A stretch of 6,622 nt of DNA. Origin: Acidobacteriota bacterium. GTDB taxonomy: Bacteria; Acidobacteriota; Terriglobia; Terriglobales; Acidobacteriaceae. Position numbers and translations under genes: made by a program. Shown here piece after piece: positions 5,060 through 6,622 of the stretch (positions within the stretch are counted from its first letter, which is position 1; each line of letters starts with the position of its first letter). The notes below the pieces were generated by a model. It saw only the letters and a program-made list of their open reading frames with translations, had not been told where the DNA came from and ran no database searches. The DNA lies in the NCBI GenBank assembly GCA_021799945.1, contig JAJYZK010000179.1, forward strand, positions 1 to 6,622. The letters are read 5' to 3'.

Positions 5060-6622
5060 TTGAATTTTAACGGCTTTCAGCCGACGGAGTTCAACCGGTT
5101 CGGCGGATTGGTGGATAACGACGACCCCACCGTGGTTCCGCCGGGAGTGGCCGCCGTATGCCGGAACTGCCGTTTCCAGGTGACGACGGTGGCCACGCGC
5201 TATGGAGTGCAGACGGCGATGCTGGGGCCAAACCAGGCCCCCATCACCGGGCTGGCGGGCATGATCTACACGCCGGAGAATCCGGGCGAGACGCTCTTTC
5301 AGGTTCCCATGGCCTTCGATGCGCAGGGGTATCTGCTGCGGGAGACTCCGGTGGGTTCGGGGCGGCTGCAGCGGGTGCAGGGTCCGCTGGTGTCGCAGCC
5401 GGCGGATGCGCACGCCCTCTTTACCCAGTGCTACAACCGGGCGCTGGTGGCCTATTCCGACCTGACCGACTCCATGGCCCCGTTGAACGTCTATGGACTG
5501 AAGACCCAGCAGCTCGATCCGTACGGCCAGAAGCCGGTGGGAGGGAGCTGGCTGGCCTCCACCGCATACCTGGCCAATGAGTACGTGCAGCCCACCGCGC
5601 CGGGGGGCAATGGCCATTTGTACCAGTGCGTGCAGGCGGGAACCACGGCGGCCAACGAGCCGGCGTGGCCGCTGAGCGAAGGCGCGACGGTGAACGACGG
5701 CGGCGCGGTGTGGAAGGAAATGACGCCGGTGCTGGCGAATGCCCTGCCCGCGCCGGGCTCGCCGGGGTTGAGCCGGGCTTCCGGGGCTGGGACGTTCGCC
5801 GCAGGCCGCGACATCTATATCCTGGTCACCTACGTGAGCCCGCAGGGCGAGTCGACGCCTTCCGGACCGTCGGTTCTGGTGAACACGGTGGCCAACGACG
5901 CGGTGGAGTTCGCCGCGCCGACGGCCGGCAGTCTGCCGGGATGGATCCAGGGACTGGCGCCGGCCTACGCTCCCACCGGCATCAACGTGTATGAGGCGGA
6001 TGTGCCGACGGGCTCGCCGGCCCCGGCCGCGGGATCCTTCGCGCTGGCCGGCTCATTCGCGCTCGGCGCAGCGGTAACCGTGACGGATACGGCGGCGGGT
6101 GCGGCGCCGCCGACCGCCAACACGGCGCGGGTGACTCCCGGAGGGCTACAGCCGCCGCCGGCTCCAGCCGTCGAGCGCGCGCCGGGCGCGGGCGGCTTTC
6201 CCGCGGGGAGAGACGTATATGTAACTCTGACGGCGACCAATGCGGCGGGCGAGACGCTGCCCTCCGCGGCCGGAACGCTGATCGACACCGTGCTGAACGA
6301 CGCGGTCCAGGTTCCCATCCCGACCACGCAATACCAGATTACGGGGGTGAAGGTGTACGAGACCGACGTGCCGACGGGCTCGCCGGCGCCCCCCGACTCG
6401 GCCTACGCGCTGGTGGGCGCCTTCCAGCCCAATGCCACCGCGACCATCGCCGACACGGCGGTGGGGAGCCCGCCGCCGACCGTCAACACCACGGGCCCAC
6501 CCGGCAGCATCGCCCCGGATTCGGCGAATCTGAACGATACCGGCGTGCAGGGGCTGCGCTATGCCTCGATCGCCTTCCAGAACCGGAATGGCAATCTCAG
6601 CCCCACGGTTCCCTCCTTCACC
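5060..6622 (+). CDS. Large multidomain tail protein, partial (at least 521 aa): nozzle/hub-like N-terminus, CBM-like module, Ig/FN3-like repeats
   Basis: The frame is open from a stop at 5042-5044 to the right edge, 521 codons without interruption; the C-terminus is missing. TTG at 5060 is the likely start because AGAAGGA (5046-5052) lies 7 nt upstream. Residues 14-50 (FGGLVDNDDPTVVPPG, CRNC, TRYGV) resemble the N-termini of phage tail nozzle or hub proteins of the P22 gp10/T7 gp12 kind. Residues 164-218 match the pattern of carbohydrate-binding-like modules in phage tail proteins: W, then STAYLANEYV, HLYQCVQAGTTAANEPAWP, and a final DGGAVW. Residues 249-355 and 383-477 are two related beta-rich repeats, each starting GRD(I/V)Y and containing VYE-DVPTGSPAP and a final PPT-NT. 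A third repeat appears to start near 498. The order fits a virion protein carrying surface-binding modules. The nozzle assignment is tentative; a tail fibre or baseplate hub is possible. Confidence 0.72.
   Translation, partial: MNFNGFQPTEFNRFGGLVDNDDPTVVPPGVAAVCRNCRFQVTTVATRYGVQTAMLGPNQAPITGLAGMIYTPENPGETLFQVPMAFDAQGYLLRETPVGSGRLQRVQGPLVSQPADAHALFTQCYNRALVAYSDLTDSMAPLNVYGLKTQQLDPYGQKPVGGSWLASTAYLANEYVQPTAPGGNGHLYQCVQAGTTAANEPAWPLSEGATVNDGGAVWKEMTPVLANALPAPGSPGLSRASGAGTFAAGRDIYILVTYVSPQGESTPSGPSVLVNTVANDAVEFAAPTAGSLPGWIQGLAPAYAPTGINVYEADVPTGSPAPAAGSFALAGSFALGAAVTVTDTAAGAAPPTANTARVTPGGLQPPPAPAVERAPGAGGFPAGRDVYVTLTATNAAGETLPSAAGTLIDTVLNDAVQVPIPTTQYQITGVKVYETDVPTGSPAPPDSAYALVGAFQPNATATIADTAVGSPPPTVNTTGPPGSIAPDSANLNDTGVQGLRYASIAFQNRNGNLSPTVPSFT
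5549..5713 (+). other. Carbohydrate-binding-like module within the tail protein
   Basis: Residues 164-218 of the tail protein run from W164 to W218. They contain the spaced landmarks W..STAY, EYV, G-LYQC, AGTTAANEPAWP and V-DGGAVW. This order matches the short CBM5/12-like module that recurs in phage tail and fibre proteins, usually taken to bind cell-surface glycans. Cys193 is an extra residue not typical of the pattern. The match is by eye. Confidence 0.5.
5804..6124 (+). repeat. Tail protein Ig/FN3-like repeat 1
   Basis: Residues 249-355 of the tail protein, 107 residues. Landmarks shared with repeat 2 are GRDIY, then GESTPS, VLVNTVANDAV, VYEADVPTGSPAP, FALAGSF and TDTAAGAAPPTANT. The alternating hydrophobic pattern and Gly/Pro/Thr content suggest a beta-sandwich. 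It carries about 12 more residues than repeat 2, mostly a loop around GSLPGWIQGLAPAYAP. Confidence 0.6.
6206..6490 (+). repeat. Tail protein Ig/FN3-like repeat 2
   Basis: Residues 383-477 of the tail protein, 95 residues, aligned with repeat 1: GRDVY, GETLPS, TLIDTVLNDAV, VYETDVPTGSPAP, YALVGAF and ADTAVGSPPPTVNT. Part of the similarity is retained at DNA level: an exact 20-bp direct repeat at 6002-6021 and 6368-6387 encodes the VPTGSPA region. This points to duplication within the gene. Confidence 0.6.

Noticed and set aside
5003..5617. Minus-strand 204-residue frame opposite the start of the tail gene
   Set aside because: The plus strand carries a continuous frame with recognisable modules, and the minus frame has no coherent motif.

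Overview
This is a compact, all-plus-strand virion-structure gene cluster from a tailed phage or prophage of a high-GC bacterium. Six protein-coding genes have good start or reading-frame support. The first is cut by the left edge and the last by the right edge. No convincing gene lies on the minus strand, and I see no tRNA, CRISPR array, transposase, integrase, lysis gene or packaging ATPase. The host is most likely an Acidobacteriota member. The main clue is a dispersed intergenic palindrome at 2767-2795, whose reverse strand reads as the spurious peptide PERSEGSAFAF. From memory, this peptide string is very common in acidobacterial genomes. This assignment is an inference and was not tested by any search.

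Layout, left to right: (a) 3-356, the C-terminal 117 residues of a charged, Ala/Gln/Arg-rich protein in the usual position of a scaffold or head-assembly protein; (b) 357-569, a 213-bp leader with several GC-rich hairpins and no credible gene; (c) 570-1853, a 427-residue protein that is most likely the major capsid protein; (d) 1873-1912, a strong terminator-like hairpin with a T-rich tail just after it; (e) 2002-2709, an unassigned 235-residue protein; (f) 2710-2928, a second non-coding gap holding the acidobacterial-type repeat; (g) 2929-3900, an unassigned 323-residue protein with a four-cysteine zinc-ribbon motif; (h) 3897-4592, a 231-residue protein resembling head-tail adaptors, coupled to the previous gene by an ATGA overlap; (i) 4608-5006, a 132-residue beta-rich probable minor virion protein; (j) 5060 to beyond the right edge, a protein of at least 521 residues with a TTG start. 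Its N-terminus looks like tail nozzle or hub proteins, and it also carries a carbohydrate-binding-like module and tandem Ig/FN3-like repeats.

Taken together, the order capsid, terminator, adaptor, large tail protein recalls the head-to-tail module of short-tailed (podovirus) phages such as T7, where a terminator also follows the capsid gene. No tape-measure gene is in view, but the window is too short to use that absence as evidence. The terminator and hairpin-rich gaps around the capsid gene suggest a separately tuned, high level of capsid expression, followed by one translationally linked block for the connector and tail genes. The least understood parts, and the best candidates for something undescribed, are the two genes between capsid and adaptor and the multidomain protein at the right edge.
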